64,000 bases of DNA. Origin: Flavobacteriales bacterium (GTDB taxonomy: Bacteria > Bacteroidota > Bacteroidia > Flavobacteriales_F > PHOS-HE28). Location: positions 62,001 through 126,000 of the forward strand of contig JADJVC010000010.1 in assembly GCA_016710685.1 (NCBI GenBank). The letters run 5' to 3'. Under the pieces are notes generated by a model. It had not been told where the DNA came from. It did no database searches and saw only the letters and a list, made by a program, of their open reading frames with translations. Positions 1-8,639 of this stretch are shown one piece after another. Position numbers and translations under genes: made by a program. Position 1 is the stretch's first letter. Every line of letters starts with the position of its first letter.

Positions 1-476
1 ACTTCAGCAGGCGCAATGGCGTACGTGCGATCGCCATGGGTGAGCGTGAGCTTCATGGTGCGTTGATCGGGCTGCGCCAAGTTGTGCAGCAGCTGGGTCT
101 GCACTTCGGCGTTGGGGGACCGCTTGGCGATGTGTCGATCGATGGCAGCGCGAAGTTCATCGCCGAGAACCGGCTTCATCAGGTAGTCCAATGCACTGAA
201 CCGGATGGCTTGGATGGCGTGCTGACTGTTTCCCGTGATGAAGATCACATCGAAATCCCAAGTCCCAAGTTGCTTCAGCAGGTCGAATCCACTTCCTCCG
301 GGCATTTGCACATCCAAGAAAAGCAGATCCGGTTTGTGTTCGGCGGTCAACGCCATTGCCTCGGTCACGGATGATCCTTCCGCCAGAATATTCACCTCCG
401 GGGTTCTACGGTGCAACATGGTGCGCAGCACCTCACGTGCTTCCACCTCATCGTCCACGATCACCGCCCGCACCAT
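1..476 (-). CDS. LytTR-type response regulator, 3' end off window
   Basis: The first 158 residues are visible and the gene continues past the left edge. The N-terminus is a receiver domain: acidic pair Asp8/Asp9, phospho-acceptor Asp55 in LFLDVQMPG, and a conserved Lys in YLMKPV near residue 105. The part after about residue 135 (KLTLTHGDRTYAIAPAEV) looks like the beginning of a LytTR DNA-binding domain. An in-frame stop three codons upstream fixes the ATG at 474-476. It starts 22 bp after the stop of the histidine kinase gene, so the two form a kinase-regulator pair transcribed kinase first. LytTR regulators usually bind direct repeats in promoters; the target is not visible here. Confidence 0.9.
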   Translation of the reverse strand, partial: MVRAVIVDDEVEAREVLRTMLHRRTPEVNILAEGSSVTEAMALTAEHKPDLLFLDVQMPGGSGFDLLKQLGTWDFDVIFITGNSQHAIQAIRFSALDYLMKPVLGDELRAAIDRHIAKRSPNAEVQTQLLHNLAQPDQRTMKLTLTHGDRTYAIAPAE

Positions 477-498
477 GGGTCCAAGTTACCACGCACCG

Positions 499-2325
499 CT
501 ACAGCGTCATGCTGACCCGCGTCCCGCTTGGTGTTCCGTGCTCGTCCTTCATGTCCTCCACGCGGAAGGTCCCGTCATTCTCAAGACGTTCGGTGATCAA
601 TTGCAAACGTTCACCCGTGAGCTTCAACCCCAACGAACGCCTGCCGGGATCAGGGGTCTTTTCGGTCCGGCCAACTCCATTGTCTTCGACGGTACAGGTG
701 ACCGCTCCGTCCGTTTCACCGAATCGAACACGTAATCGTTTCTCGCCTTTTTTCGGGGCAAGCCCATGCCATATTGCATTTTCCACGAAAGGTTGTACGA
801 GCAAGGAGGGGATCAGTTGATCCTCATCGATCAGCGCTTGATCCGCTGTGATCGACCAAGTGAAATCATCGCCAAGCCGCAGTTGTTCCAGCTTCACGTA
901 GTCCTGTAAAAAGGCGATCTCTTCTTCCAGCGTGATGCGATCACGCACGCTGTGTTCCAATACCGTACGGAGCAATCGCGCGAAGCCTTCGAGGTAATCG
1001 TGCGCACGTTCATGATCGCCTTTGAGGGAGAGCGCCCGGATCGCGTTCAAGCAATTGTGGATGAAGTGCGGATCCATTTGCGTACGCAACACCTTCATGC
1101 GCAACAGGGCATTGATCTCCTCGATGTGTGCCTGCTTGTGCTGTAGTGCGATGTTCAAGCTTTCAAGCACCCCGGCGTGCTTGCGTTTCTGCCGCAGGAG
1201 GCGCCACACCAGCGCAATACCGGCCAGGGCCAGCAAGGCCAGAAGCAAACTGCCATAGAGCTGCAGGTTGCGCAGGCGAAGGCGTTGCTCATGTTGGCGG
1301 TTCTCGGCATCCAACCGTTGGATCTCCTCTTTGCTAAGCCGTGTCTCGAATTTCTTCTCCAACGACAACATGTGCTCATCGTTCACTACGGTATTGAAAC
1401 TGTCCTTCAACACCTCCAATTGGCCCATCGCCAAATAGGCTTGGGCGGTATCGCCCAGCTCAGCATAGCTGTCAGCCAGGAATCCGGTATTCTCTACGGA
1501 TAGTCCTAGTTCTTTCGTGCCAACATTGTTCAGCGAATCGCTTCGTTGGAATTCCTTCACTGCATCCCGGTAACGCTCCATGGAGTAGAGCGCATAGCCC
1601 AACGCATTGTGGTATACGCTGCGCAGCCTTAGATCCGTTGACGGGATCTCAGTGCCCGCAGTGGCCAACTCTTTTAGGGCCTGATCGAATTTGCCTTCTT
1701 CGATAAGGATGTTCGCCATGTTCATGCGAAGACCCACGCGCTGCGGATCATCGCGGTGGATCAGTTCGACCGTTCGGTTGTAGAAAAAGCGGGCGGAATC
1801 GTAGCGGTGTTGGAGGTAGTGCGCGTTGCCGATATCATTGTAGAGGATCACCAAAGCCGCCGTGTCCCGTGTGGCCGTGGCCAGTTCGAACTGGACGGCC
1901 TGATGCTTTTTAGCGACATCAAATCGCGACATTTGAAAAGCCACCCTACCCAGCAAGTGTTCACTTCGGATCCATGTAAACGTGTCTGCAAGTGCCCGCG
2001 CCAACAGAATGCTTTCGCGGGCATGGTGCTGGGTACTTTCGGCATCGTTGCCATCACGAAGTGTCCGTGCCAATTGATAGTGGCCAAGCAACCGATCCTT
2101 GTCCGTGGTCGCCAAAGCCAAGGCCCGTTGGCCAACAGCAACAGCAGAGTCCTGTTGACCGGCTTGGCGGTACGCCTTGGCCAGGTCGCAAGTAGCTTGG
2201 AAACGGTCCAGGTCGGAGGCGGCTGATAGAGCTTTTATGGCAGCACCCAACTGTTCTTCCGCTACGTCCTGCGCGCGGCACCACATCAGCAGAAAGCAGG
2301 ACACGGCCAAAAGAAGTAAGCGCAT
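499..2325 (-). CDS. TPR-containing sensor histidine kinase, LytS/YpdA type
   Basis: A 608-residue membrane sensor kinase. It has a signal peptide (about residues 1-19), a periplasmic stretch of tetratricopeptide repeats to about residue 320, a short coiled coil, one membrane segment near residues 352-372 (YGSLLLALLALAGIALVW), then a His_kinase domain with the phospho-acceptor His420 in MDPHFIHNCLNAI and a HATPase domain with N-box FVENAIWHGL (Asn516) and a DNGVG box. This TPR-membrane-His_kinase order is common in Bacteroidota. It pairs with the LytTR regulator directly downstream. The signal sensed is unknown; the TPR region probably detects a protein or peptide in the periplasm. Confidence 0.93.
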   Translation of the reverse strand: MRLLLLAVSCFLLMWCRAQDVAEEQLGAAIKALSAASDLDRFQATCDLAKAYRQAGQQDSAVAVGQRALALATTDKDRLLGHYQLARTLRDGNDAESTQHHARESILLARALADTFTWIRSEHLLGRVAFQMSRFDVAKKHQAVQFELATATRDTAALVILYNDIGNAHYLQHRYDSARFFYNRTVELIHRDDPQRVGLRMNMANILIEEGKFDQALKELATAGTEIPSTDLRLRSVYHNALGYALYSMERYRDAVKEFQRSDSLNNVGTKELGLSVENTGFLADSYAELGDTAQAYLAMGQLEVLKDSFNTVVNDEHMLSLEKKFETRLSKEEIQRLDAENRQHEQRLRLRNLQLYGSLLLALLALAGIALVWRLLRQKRKHAGVLESLNIALQHKQAHIEEINALLRMKVLRTQMDPHFIHNCLNAIRALSLKGDHERAHDYLEGFARLLRTVLEHSVRDRITLEEEIAFLQDYVKLEQLRLGDDFTWSITADQALIDEDQLIPSLLVQPFVENAIWHGLAPKKGEKRLRVRFGETDGAVTCTVEDNGVGRTEKTPDPGRRSLGLKLTGERLQLITERLENDGTFRVEDMKDEHGTPSGTRVSMTL

Positions 2326-2590
2326 GGCAAGCCGCCCAAAAGTTGGCGGCGGTGGCGGAAGTTAATGCTGGCGCTGCTCCAAAGCAATGCTTCCTGGTGA
2401 CCCTTTTGCTTTGCGCCGCTCCATCCGCTTCCCTTTCCGACCTTCGTGACCGGACATCAGTGATCCACCTTCCTCCGGGCTCTCCAACGTCGAAGGCGGT
2501 CCTCCTCTTCTACGCGTACTCCGCGGTTAGAACCTCCCATGCGCACCGGAGTTTCCTTTCAGGGTCCATACGCGTTTCCTTTGCGCCTTC

Positions 2591-2935
2591 ATGCCCACCG
2601 TCTACACCGTTTACGTCATCGAGCTGCGCCGAAAAGTCTTTACCGAAGACCGCAAATTCCGCGAGGCGAACCCGCAATACAACGGCGTGCTGGAATGCTT
2701 GTACGTGGGCCAGACGAGCAAGACCCCGCAGGAGCGGTTAACGCAGCACAAGACCGGCTACCGCAACGCAAAGGGACAAAAACTATCGGCCAACATCGTT
2801 GAGAAGTACGGCAAATATTTGCGCCCCAGCCTGTATCAGAACATTGGCCCGCTAAGCCGCAAAGAAGCCTTGGAAGTGGAACGCGGCCTATCGCTGGAAT
2901 TGCGGAAAAAGGGCTACGCCGTGTGGTTCGGGTAA
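2591..2935 (+). CDS. GIY-YIG-like domain protein
   Basis: A 114-residue protein. VYTVYVIEL followed by LYVGQTSKTPQERLTQH matches the beginning of a GIY-YIG nuclease fold (two strands, Tyr and Gly, then an Arg-containing helix). A Glu in EALEVERGLSLEL could be the metal-binding acidic residue. The size fits the small stand-alone UvrC/YhbQ-like group, although the spacing between the two Tyr motifs is longer than usual (an insertion holding TEDRKFREANPQYNG). Substrate unknown. A CTTTGCGCC box lies just ahead of the ATG. It is convergent with the isomerase gene, from which a 12-bp perfect stem separates it. Confidence 0.68.
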   Translation: MPTVYTVYVIELRRKVFTEDRKFREANPQYNGVLECLYVGQTSKTPQERLTQHKTGYRNAKGQKLSANIVEKYGKYLRPSLYQNIGPLSRKEALEVERGLSLELRKKGYAVWFG

Positions 2936-2947
2936 TACAGGAAAGCA

Positions 2948-2975
2948 GTACGGGTGCGCCAAAGCGCACCCGTAC
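2948..2975. terminator. 12-bp perfect hairpin between convergent genes
   Basis: GTACGGGTGCGC and its exact complement are separated by CAAA. It sits between the stop codons of the GIY-YIG-like gene and the isomerase gene, where a bidirectional transcription stop is expected. No long T tract follows, so it may act as an mRNA-end stabiliser rather than a textbook intrinsic terminator. Confidence 0.6.
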
Positions 2976-3006
2976 CATCGGATTTATCAAGTCGCGCTTA
3001 ACGCGG

Positions 3007-4011
3007 CTATTTCACCTCGGCCAACTTGCCTTTCAGCATGTTGATCACGCCGATCTCCGTGGCATCCACGCCGTTCATTTGTGCGAGGTGCCAGCTGGCC
3101 CAATCGCCCAAGTGGATCAGGTACAATTGGCGCTCCAGACGGTCGTCGCCTTTGCTCCAGATCTCGTGGATGTGCGGTGTGTATTTCGCAAAAACTTCTT
3201 TGTTGATCTCCATGCGCATCTGGCTGCGTGCATGGTCGTCGTTGTGGCGGAAAATGGTGATGGCCATGCCTTTGTCGCCGCCGGCCCAGCCTACCAGTTC
3301 ATTGTGGTTCATCTCCGGAATGGCGTGGTGCCAGCAGAGTTCCTTGCTGTTCTCGTTGAGCTGTTGGCGGAAGCGGATGCTCACGGCTTCGGTAGCGGCT
3401 TCGCTGTAGATGATGGCGCGGTTGCCGCGCAGTTTTCCGGCGAGGTCTTTTCCGGCAGTGTTGATGGCGGCCTGATCGTTCTTCAAGCGGGCAGCGGCGC
3501 GTTCCAGCGAAGGCTGGAACTCACTTTTGATGATGCCGAAATGCTTCAAAATGAAGAATTGCTGGGTGAGCGAGTAGGCCAGCATGGTACGGGGCGGGTT
3601 GCCACCGGGGATCACGATGTGGTCCAAACCCTTGGCCTTCGCGGTTTCCAGCATGGTGCCGCCGCTTGTGATGCACACCACGCGGGCTCCACTGTCCAAA
3701 GCTTGCTGCATGGCAGCGAGGGTCTCCTCGGTGTTGCCGCTGTAGCTGCACGCGATCACCAAGCTGCCTTTGCCCACGTAGGCTGGCAAGTAGTAGTTGC
3801 TGTACACTTCAATGGGGCAAATGGCTTCTTCCGCCACGGCCTGTGCCGCAATGCGCCCGCCGATGCCGCTTCCGCCCAAGCCGGTTACCACCACGTTGGT
3901 GTAGGTCTTATCCGGCTTGTTCAGCTTGGCTTTCCGGCCAATGGCCAACGCATCGGAAAGGTGGTCAGGGAAATCGCGGATGAGGTCGTGCATCGGGTCC
4001 ATGGGCAACAA
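3007..4011 (-). CDS. Bifunctional phosphoglucose/phosphomannose isomerase
   Basis: Up to 334 residues, the usual length of this SIS-domain family, which interconverts glucose-6-P or mannose-6-P and fructose-6-P in the cytoplasm. The first SIS domain shows GLGGSGIGGRIAAQ and the phosphosugar-binding CSYSGNTEETLAAM; a middle segment has ITSGGTMLETAKAKG; the C-terminal half has ELCWHHAIPEMNHNELVGW, typical of the family active site. Met4 or Met7 (MHDLIRDFPDHLSD, start 3993) is the more likely start, because homologues begin near that motif. It lies downstream of the TPR gene in the same orientation, whose reading frame runs about 47 bp into it. Confidence 0.9.
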   Translation of the reverse strand: MLPMDPMHDLIRDFPDHLSDALAIGRKAKLNKPDKTYTNVVVTGLGGSGIGGRIAAQAVAEEAICPIEVYSNYYLPAYVGKGSLVIACSYSGNTEETLAAMQQALDSGARVVCITSGGTMLETAKAKGLDHIVIPGGNPPRTMLAYSLTQQFFILKHFGIIKSEFQPSLERAAARLKNDQAAINTAGKDLAGKLRGNRAIIYSEAATEAVSIRFRQQLNENSKELCWHHAIPEMNHNELVGWAGGDKGMAITIFRHNDDHARSQMRMEINKEVFAKYTPHIHEIWSKGDDRLERQLYLIHLGDWASWHLAQMNGVDATEIGVINMLKGKLAEVK

Positions 4012-5623
4012 GGTTCTGTTTTCGTGAGAAAGTTAGACCCCCTCTTACGGGGAGGGGGCCTGCTTGGTTTTCGGAAGGTGTAGGGAAAGTACTCTTTACG
4101 GTCATGTAATTGTAAGCTTCCTCCAAGTCGGCCTTGTGGCTGTCCACTTCTTCGGGCTTCATCTTGCGGATAACGTCCTGGTAGTAGGGCAGGGCTGTCC
4201 AACTTTTCACCTCCGCACTGTCCATGCCGGCCTGCGCGCGGGCCCGGTACAGGTAGCCTTGGTAAATGTTTGGCTGCTTGGCGATGTATGCGGCCCAAGC
4301 GCTGTCTGCCAATGCATACCGCTTGGCGCGGCTAGCCATGGCACCGAGGTAATACCAATCGTTCACCTCAGGGTTTTCGGCGGTCTTCAGTTTCATGGCG
4401 GCAATGGCTTTGTCGTAGGCGCGCCCGTCAGTGAAGGCTTTGGCGGCCTCCACATAGAGGTAGTCCTTGCTGGGTTCCATCTGCACGGCCTTCAGGTACA
4501 TCTCCCCGGCGAGTGAATCGTAGGCCATGCGGGGCGCGGTGCTGAGCGTGTCGGCGGCCTGCAGCTTGCTGAGGCTCTGGTCGATCTTGGCAGCATATTC
4601 AAAGTCCACACTGATCTCCTTTTCGTCAGGCTGCTCCGTGAAGTACGCGTTCAAGGCGGAGTCGGCGGCCATGTGTTCGCCTTTCTCCTCCAGGTCGAAG
4701 GCTTTCAGGCGCTTCAGCGTCATGTTCTGCACGCCTTCGGCCTCCAGCGCTTGGATCTCAGTAAGGCTCTCATCGTATTTCTTCACCAGGAAGAGGAACT
4801 GCGCATTCCGCACGCGGGCGCTGGTGTTGCCCACGTTCAGCTCCAAGTATTTCTGCATGTCCGCAGTGGCCTTGTCGAAATCGCGTGCCTTGAAGTAGGC
4901 TTCCGCGCGACCGCGGTAGGCGGGCGCAAAGCCGGGATCAAGGGCAATTGCGTTGGTGTATTCCTCAATGGAGCTGGGGAAGTTCTTCGCGCGGTAGTAC
5001 ATGAAGGCCTTGCGGGCCACGGGTTTGGCGTTCAGTGCGTCCAGTTGCATGGCCATCTTGTAGTTCTCCAGCGGGGCGCTGCCGTCGCGGGGGTTCTGGT
5101 CAAACATCGCGTCACCCTTCAAGATGTAGGCTTCGGGGTCCTTTGGATACAGGTCGATTCCCTTTTGCACCATGGCAAGAGCGCCAGCGTAGTCAGGGGT
5201 GGCACCGGCCAGCATGCCTTCGGCCACTTCGCGGTAGGTTGCGGCAATGTCCTGCTTGCTGTTTTTGTTGGCTTTGGCCGTGGCCAGCGCAACGGCTTGG
5301 TCAAACTGCGCTTGGGCGAGGTCGGCCTTACCGGCTTCGCGCAGCACCTTGCCCATGCCGGCATGGTTCAGCGGGAAGGTGGAATTTACTTCGATACCGC
5401 GCTGGTAGCAGGCTGCGGCGCTGTCGCTACGGTCATTGGCGTAATAATTCTCGCCGAAATAGAACCAGTCTGCACCGCTGGTAGGCGAAGCCGCCACGAG
5501 CTGCTTGAAAGCGCTGGTGGCCTTTTCGAACTGCTCCTTGTCCGTGAGTTTCACGGCTTCGGGCGTTTGGGCGGTTGCGCTCAAAGCCAAGCAGGCGGTT
5601 CCGAGGATAATTAGGGTCTTCAT
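3965..5623 (-). CDS. Secreted tetratricopeptide-repeat protein
   Basis: 552 residues with a clear signal peptide (MKTLIILGTACLALSATAQ) followed by many TPR units through about residue 500 (for example GADWFYFGENYYANDRSDSAAACYQRG). Probably a periplasmic or outer-membrane-associated scaffold. The last 40 residues do not look like TPR: they are translated from a GC-rich inverted repeat (CCCCCTC...GAGGGGG at 4034-4054) and then from the start of the isomerase gene, so the original C-terminus has probably been replaced. It starts 11 bp after the phosphate-binding-like lipoprotein gene and may share its transcript. Confidence 0.82.
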   Translation of the reverse strand: MKTLIILGTACLALSATAQTPEAVKLTDKEQFEKATSAFKQLVAASPTSGADWFYFGENYYANDRSDSAAACYQRGIEVNSTFPLNHAGMGKVLREAGKADLAQAQFDQAVALATAKANKNSKQDIAATYREVAEGMLAGATPDYAGALAMVQKGIDLYPKDPEAYILKGDAMFDQNPRDGSAPLENYKMAMQLDALNAKPVARKAFMYYRAKNFPSSIEEYTNAIALDPGFAPAYRGRAEAYFKARDFDKATADMQKYLELNVGNTSARVRNAQFLFLVKKYDESLTEIQALEAEGVQNMTLKRLKAFDLEEKGEHMAADSALNAYFTEQPDEKEISVDFEYAAKIDQSLSKLQAADTLSTAPRMAYDSLAGEMYLKAVQMEPSKDYLYVEAAKAFTDGRAYDKAIAAMKLKTAENPEVNDWYYLGAMASRAKRYALADSAWAAYIAKQPNIYQGYLYRARAQAGMDSAEVKSWTALPYYQDVIRKMKPEEVDSHKADLEEAYNYMTVKSTFPTPSENQAGPLPVRGGLTFSRKQNLVAHGPDARPHPRFP

Positions 5624-5634
5624 GCGTGTTTTTG

Positions 5635-6570
5635 CTACTGTGGGACGATCTGGATGTTGCGGGGTGGCACGTTGATGGGGGCCACGCCCAGCTTCAGAAT
5701 GATCCGTTGTCCCTTGTGGTTGGCAACAAAGGAAACAAATCCAGTGCCAAGACCGCTTTTCCCTTCTGTGAGCAGCATATTTACGGTGCGTTTCAAGGGG
5801 TAGGAGCTGTCTGCCAGGGTGCTTTGGCTGGGCAGTACGGCCTTTTCGCCCGGTCCGTTGGCGATGGGCAGAATGCGCACTTGGTCCCGCAAGGCCCGCA
5901 TGGCGGGGTTGTCCAGGTCGCTGATGGCCTCGAAGGGCAAAAAACCAACAGCCTTGGGGTCGCGCGCCACCTGCGCCACCACGTCGGTCACGTCCGCCAA
6001 TGCACGCGCACGGAGCTTGCCGATGTGCAACGAATCCACCAACAGCCGGGCCACGCCACTGCCTGCGCCCGCAAAAATGCCCGTGAGGCTGTCCAGTGCG
6101 GTGGAGTTCTCAATGTCGGTGGAAATGTGAACGGCATCCGTTTTCCCCAGCAATGCGGCGATCTGCCGCAGTTCGAACTGTTTCAAGGGGCTGTTTTTAT
6201 TCACGATCACCGCGATGCCGGCCTTGTAGATGGGCACGATGGGCGCATCGATCTGCCGCTTGTCCAAGTAGGCCTGCTGCTCTCCGCCGGGGTCCACGGT
6301 GGTCACCACGCAGCGCACGCTGTCGTTCAACATGGCCTTCAGCATTTCGGCCTCGTTCATATAGCGGATGTCCAGTGTGGCCTTGGGATAGAAATTACGG
6401 AACACCAAGGCTTCTTGATCCAGCACCGCTTTGCAGTCTTCGTCCACCAGGATCAATACGTGACCTGAAGTGGGCGTATCGTCCGTGCGGGGGTCCGGCG
6501 CGGTGAATTTGCAGCCCGAGAGACCCCCAAAGGCCAAAACGCCGAGCAGTGCAAACCGCATTCCGCTCAT
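5635..6570 (-). CDS. PstS-like substrate-binding lipoprotein
   Basis: 311 residues from the Met whose ATGA overlaps the stop of the preceding small membrane protein. The signal peptide ends in the lipobox LSGC. The body resembles the phosphate-binding (PBP-like) family: the segment AGIAVIVNKNSPLKQFELRQIAALLG is the typical loop in which asked-for oxyanion binders say that the ion uptake protein is functional, and the C-terminal part has an SYPLKRTVNMLL motif as in PstS homologues. No pstCAB genes are adjacent, so it may be a stand-alone sensor or scavenger. A longer reading frame begins at 6645 but lacks a signal peptide at its own N-terminus. Confidence 0.8.
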   Translation of the reverse strand: MSGMRFALLGVLAFGGLSGCKFTAPDPRTDDTPTSGHVLILVDEDCKAVLDQEALVFRNFYPKATLDIRYMNEAEMLKAMLNDSVRCVVTTVDPGGEQQAYLDKRQIDAPIVPIYKAGIAVIVNKNSPLKQFELRQIAALLGKTDAVHISTDIENSTALDSLTGIFAGAGSGVARLLVDSLHIGKLRARALADVTDVVAQVARDPKAVGFLPFEAISDLDNPAMRALRDQVRILPIANGPGEKAVLPSQSTLADSSYPLKRTVNMLLTEGKSGLGTGFVSFVANHKGQRIILKLGVAPINVPPRNIQIVPQ

Positions 6571-6755
6571 TGGTCCTCCTCGCGTTGGGTCTGCTTTTTC
6601 TGCCACATGTACCCGCGCAGGATGCCAAAGCCCAACAGCACACAACCCAACAGCACGCGGAATTGCGTGATCTCCGCAGCCAGGAAGTTGGTGAAGATCA
6701 GCAGCGCGCCGGCCACCACGTAGATCAGGCTCATGGCCAATGCGAAGTACTTCAT
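6567..6755 (-). CDS. Small two-helix membrane protein
   Basis: 62 residues: two hydrophobic helices (about 4-24 and 32-48) and a charged C-terminal tail (QKKQTQREEDQ). The stop overlaps the start of the PstS-like lipoprotein gene (ATGA), so the two are very likely translationally coupled. Homologues of this size often sit ahead of such lipoproteins in Flavobacteriales; function unknown. Confidence 0.7.
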   Translation of the reverse strand: MKYFALAMSLIYVVAGALLIFTNFLAAEITQFRVLLGCVLLGFGILRGYMWQKKQTQREEDQ

Positions 6756-6799
6756 GTGCGTTCGGTCAATTCAAGTTCATCGGCGAAGTTCGGCATGGA

Positions 6800-7640
6800 A
6801 GGCTGAACATAGGTCGCATCTCTGTAATCAATGACTTTTCAATTGAGGCCGGTATTCACTCGCCTGGGCGTAGCCGCTTCGGCGAAGCACGGTCGGCGCA
6901 ATCTGCGGTTATTCCCTATTCGGAGGCCGCGCATTCCGACCGCAGGTCGCTTAGTGTACTTCTTTGCGTTCTTGGTGTCCTTCGCGGTAAAAACATGTCG
7001 TAAGCCATGCATTTCATCGGTGTTTATCTGTGCAATCTGGGTAATCTGTGGAAGACATTTTTGAGGCCGGTATTCACTCGCCTGGGCGTAGCCGCTTCGG
7101 CGAAGCACGGTCGGCGTAATCTGCGCAATCTGCGGTTATTCCCTAGTCGGAGGCCGCGCATTCCGACCGCAGGTCGCTTAGTGTACTACTTTGCGTACTT
7201 GGCGTCCTTCGCGGTAAGAACCTGTCGTAGGCCGTGCATTTCATCGGTGTTTATCTGTGCAATCTGAGTAATCTGTGGACGACACTTTTGAGAATTCACT
7301 CGCCTGGGCGTAGCCGCTTCGGCGAAGCACGGTCGGCGTAATCTGCGCAATCTGCGGTTATTCCCTAGTCGGAGGCCGCGCATTCCGACCTCAGGTCGCA
7401 TCTGCGTAATCAGTGGCTTTTCAATTGAGGCCGGTATTCACTCGCCTGGGCGTATCCGCTTCGGCGGAGCACGGTCTGCGCAATCTGCGGTTATTCCCTA
7501 GTCGGAGGCCGCGCATTCCGACCGCAGGTCGCTTAGTGTACTTCTTTGCGTACTTGGCGTCCTTCGCGGTAAAAACATGTCGTAAGCCGTGCATTGCTCT
7601 CCGCGTCCTCCGCGCCCTCTGCGGTTAAGCCAAATCGGCA
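6800..7640. repeat. Intergenic repeat field, four imperfect units
   Basis: No convincing gene lies between 6756 and 7641. Instead there are four imperfect direct copies starting near 6845, 7063, 7290 and 7427 (periods about 218, 227 and 137 bp). Each has a hairpin core, GTAGCCGCTTCGGCGAAGC, a second block (GGAGGCCGCGCATTCCGACC) and, in most units, a tail ending in TTCGCGGTAA(A/G)AAC. A copy of the hairpin core recurs at about 23701-23725. Short open frames here are repeat translations in several frames, not genes. Confidence 0.85.
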
Positions 7641-7641
7641 T

Positions 7642-8511
7642 TCACCGCGTCTCAAAATGGATCGGCAGCGTAAGCCTGCAGCGCACATCATGTCCGTTCA
7701 TTTTCGCCGGGGTCCAACGCGGCATGCGCCTCACCGTCCGTTCCGCCGCGTTCCGGCACCCGGCTTGTGCGCCTTTCACTGCGCGGACATCTTCCACGTT
7801 GCCATCAAGCCCCACGGTAAACTGCACGTACACCACATCCCGCCCATTCAGGTCAGCAGGAAAGTCCAGGTGGCGCTCTACCCAAGCAACCATGGCGTTT
7901 TCCCCGCCGGGGAAAACTGGACGCTCTTGCACTTGGAAATCCTTCCAAACGGAATCCACGCCAAGGCTTGTGCCTGTGTTGGTTCCTGTGCCGGTGCCTG
8001 CGCCCGGATCAGTGCCGGTTCCCGCGGTGGTGCCGGTGCCCGTACCCGCGCTTGATGCCACATCCAATGTGTCCACGGGTGGAATGATAGGGTCCACCGT
8101 ACTGTCGGTCGCCTCCACCGCGCCCACGCCCTTGTTCGGCTTTGTAGGCGGGAGAACCGCGTTATTGGTCTCTTTTTTCGGCGTCGGCGGTGCGATGGGT
8201 GGGTAGAAAACATCTCGGATAACCCCTTCCACGTGGGGCGGATCGACTGGGTCGCTAACAACTTGAGACCCCAGGCGCGCCATGCCCCATTGCAAGAGCA
8301 CCACAGCCCCCAGCACGCCCACCGTGCTTGCGAAGGCCACGCCTAGGCGCTGCCCGTAATCCGTGCGCAGGCGGTACGCGCCATACTCCTGGTTGCGGTC
8401 CGTGAACACAAGCGCATTGCGCGCCACATGGGTCTCATCACTCCAACTGGGTCCCAGGCCAAGGGCAAGGCAAAGCAGACTGAACAAGGCCAATGCAACA
8501 GCGATCATCAT
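7642..8511 (-). CDS. TonB family protein with Gly-Thr linker
   Basis: 289 residues from Met at 8511. One membrane helix near the N-terminus, the paralogue-like motif LVFTDRNQEYGAYRLR, a second helix, then a linker rich in alternating Gly-Thr (about residues 145-175) and a TonB C-terminal domain (GRDVVYVQFTVGLDGNVEDV and PRWTPAKMNGHDVRCRLTLPIHF). TonB carries proton-motive energy from ExbBD to outer-membrane receptors. The layout matches the TonB protein encoded at 10269-11111, but here the periplasmic spacer is Gly-Thr rather than Pro rich. It is not next to its own exb genes. Confidence 0.85.
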   Translation of the reverse strand: MMIAVALALFSLLCLALGLGPSWSDETHVARNALVFTDRNQEYGAYRLRTDYGQRLGVAFASTVGVLGAVVLLQWGMARLGSQVVSDPVDPPHVEGVIRDVFYPPIAPPTPKKETNNAVLPPTKPNKGVGAVEATDSTVDPIIPPVDTLDVASSAGTGTGTTAGTGTDPGAGTGTGTNTGTSLGVDSVWKDFQVQERPVFPGGENAMVAWVERHLDFPADLNGRDVVYVQFTVGLDGNVEDVRAVKGAQAGCRNAAERTVRRMPRWTPAKMNGHDVRCRLTLPIHFETR

Positions 8512-8639
8512 CGTTTCAGGGGTGTTAGGCGAAACCAATTATTGTTCACCTGTACAACCCAGAACGTAGGACGTTCATTGCACCATTCGTGCGATCACTT
8601 CCACCGTTGCTCAACGCCGACCATGAAAAGGCGCGGCAT

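Noticed and set aside
2923..4083. Long plus-strand frame over the isomerase gene
   Set aside because: It is the antisense shadow of the isomerase gene, rich in Val/His/Gly as such shadows of GC-rich genes are.
3965..4110. Frameshift in the TPR gene near its 3' end
   Set aside because: The tail looks abnormal, but neither alternative frame restores a convincing TPR ending, so I only note it as odd.
6740..7640. Several 60-90 codon frames in the repeat field
   Set aside because: The same peptides (LGVAASAKHGRRNL and similar) recur with every repeat unit in several frames; no start context.
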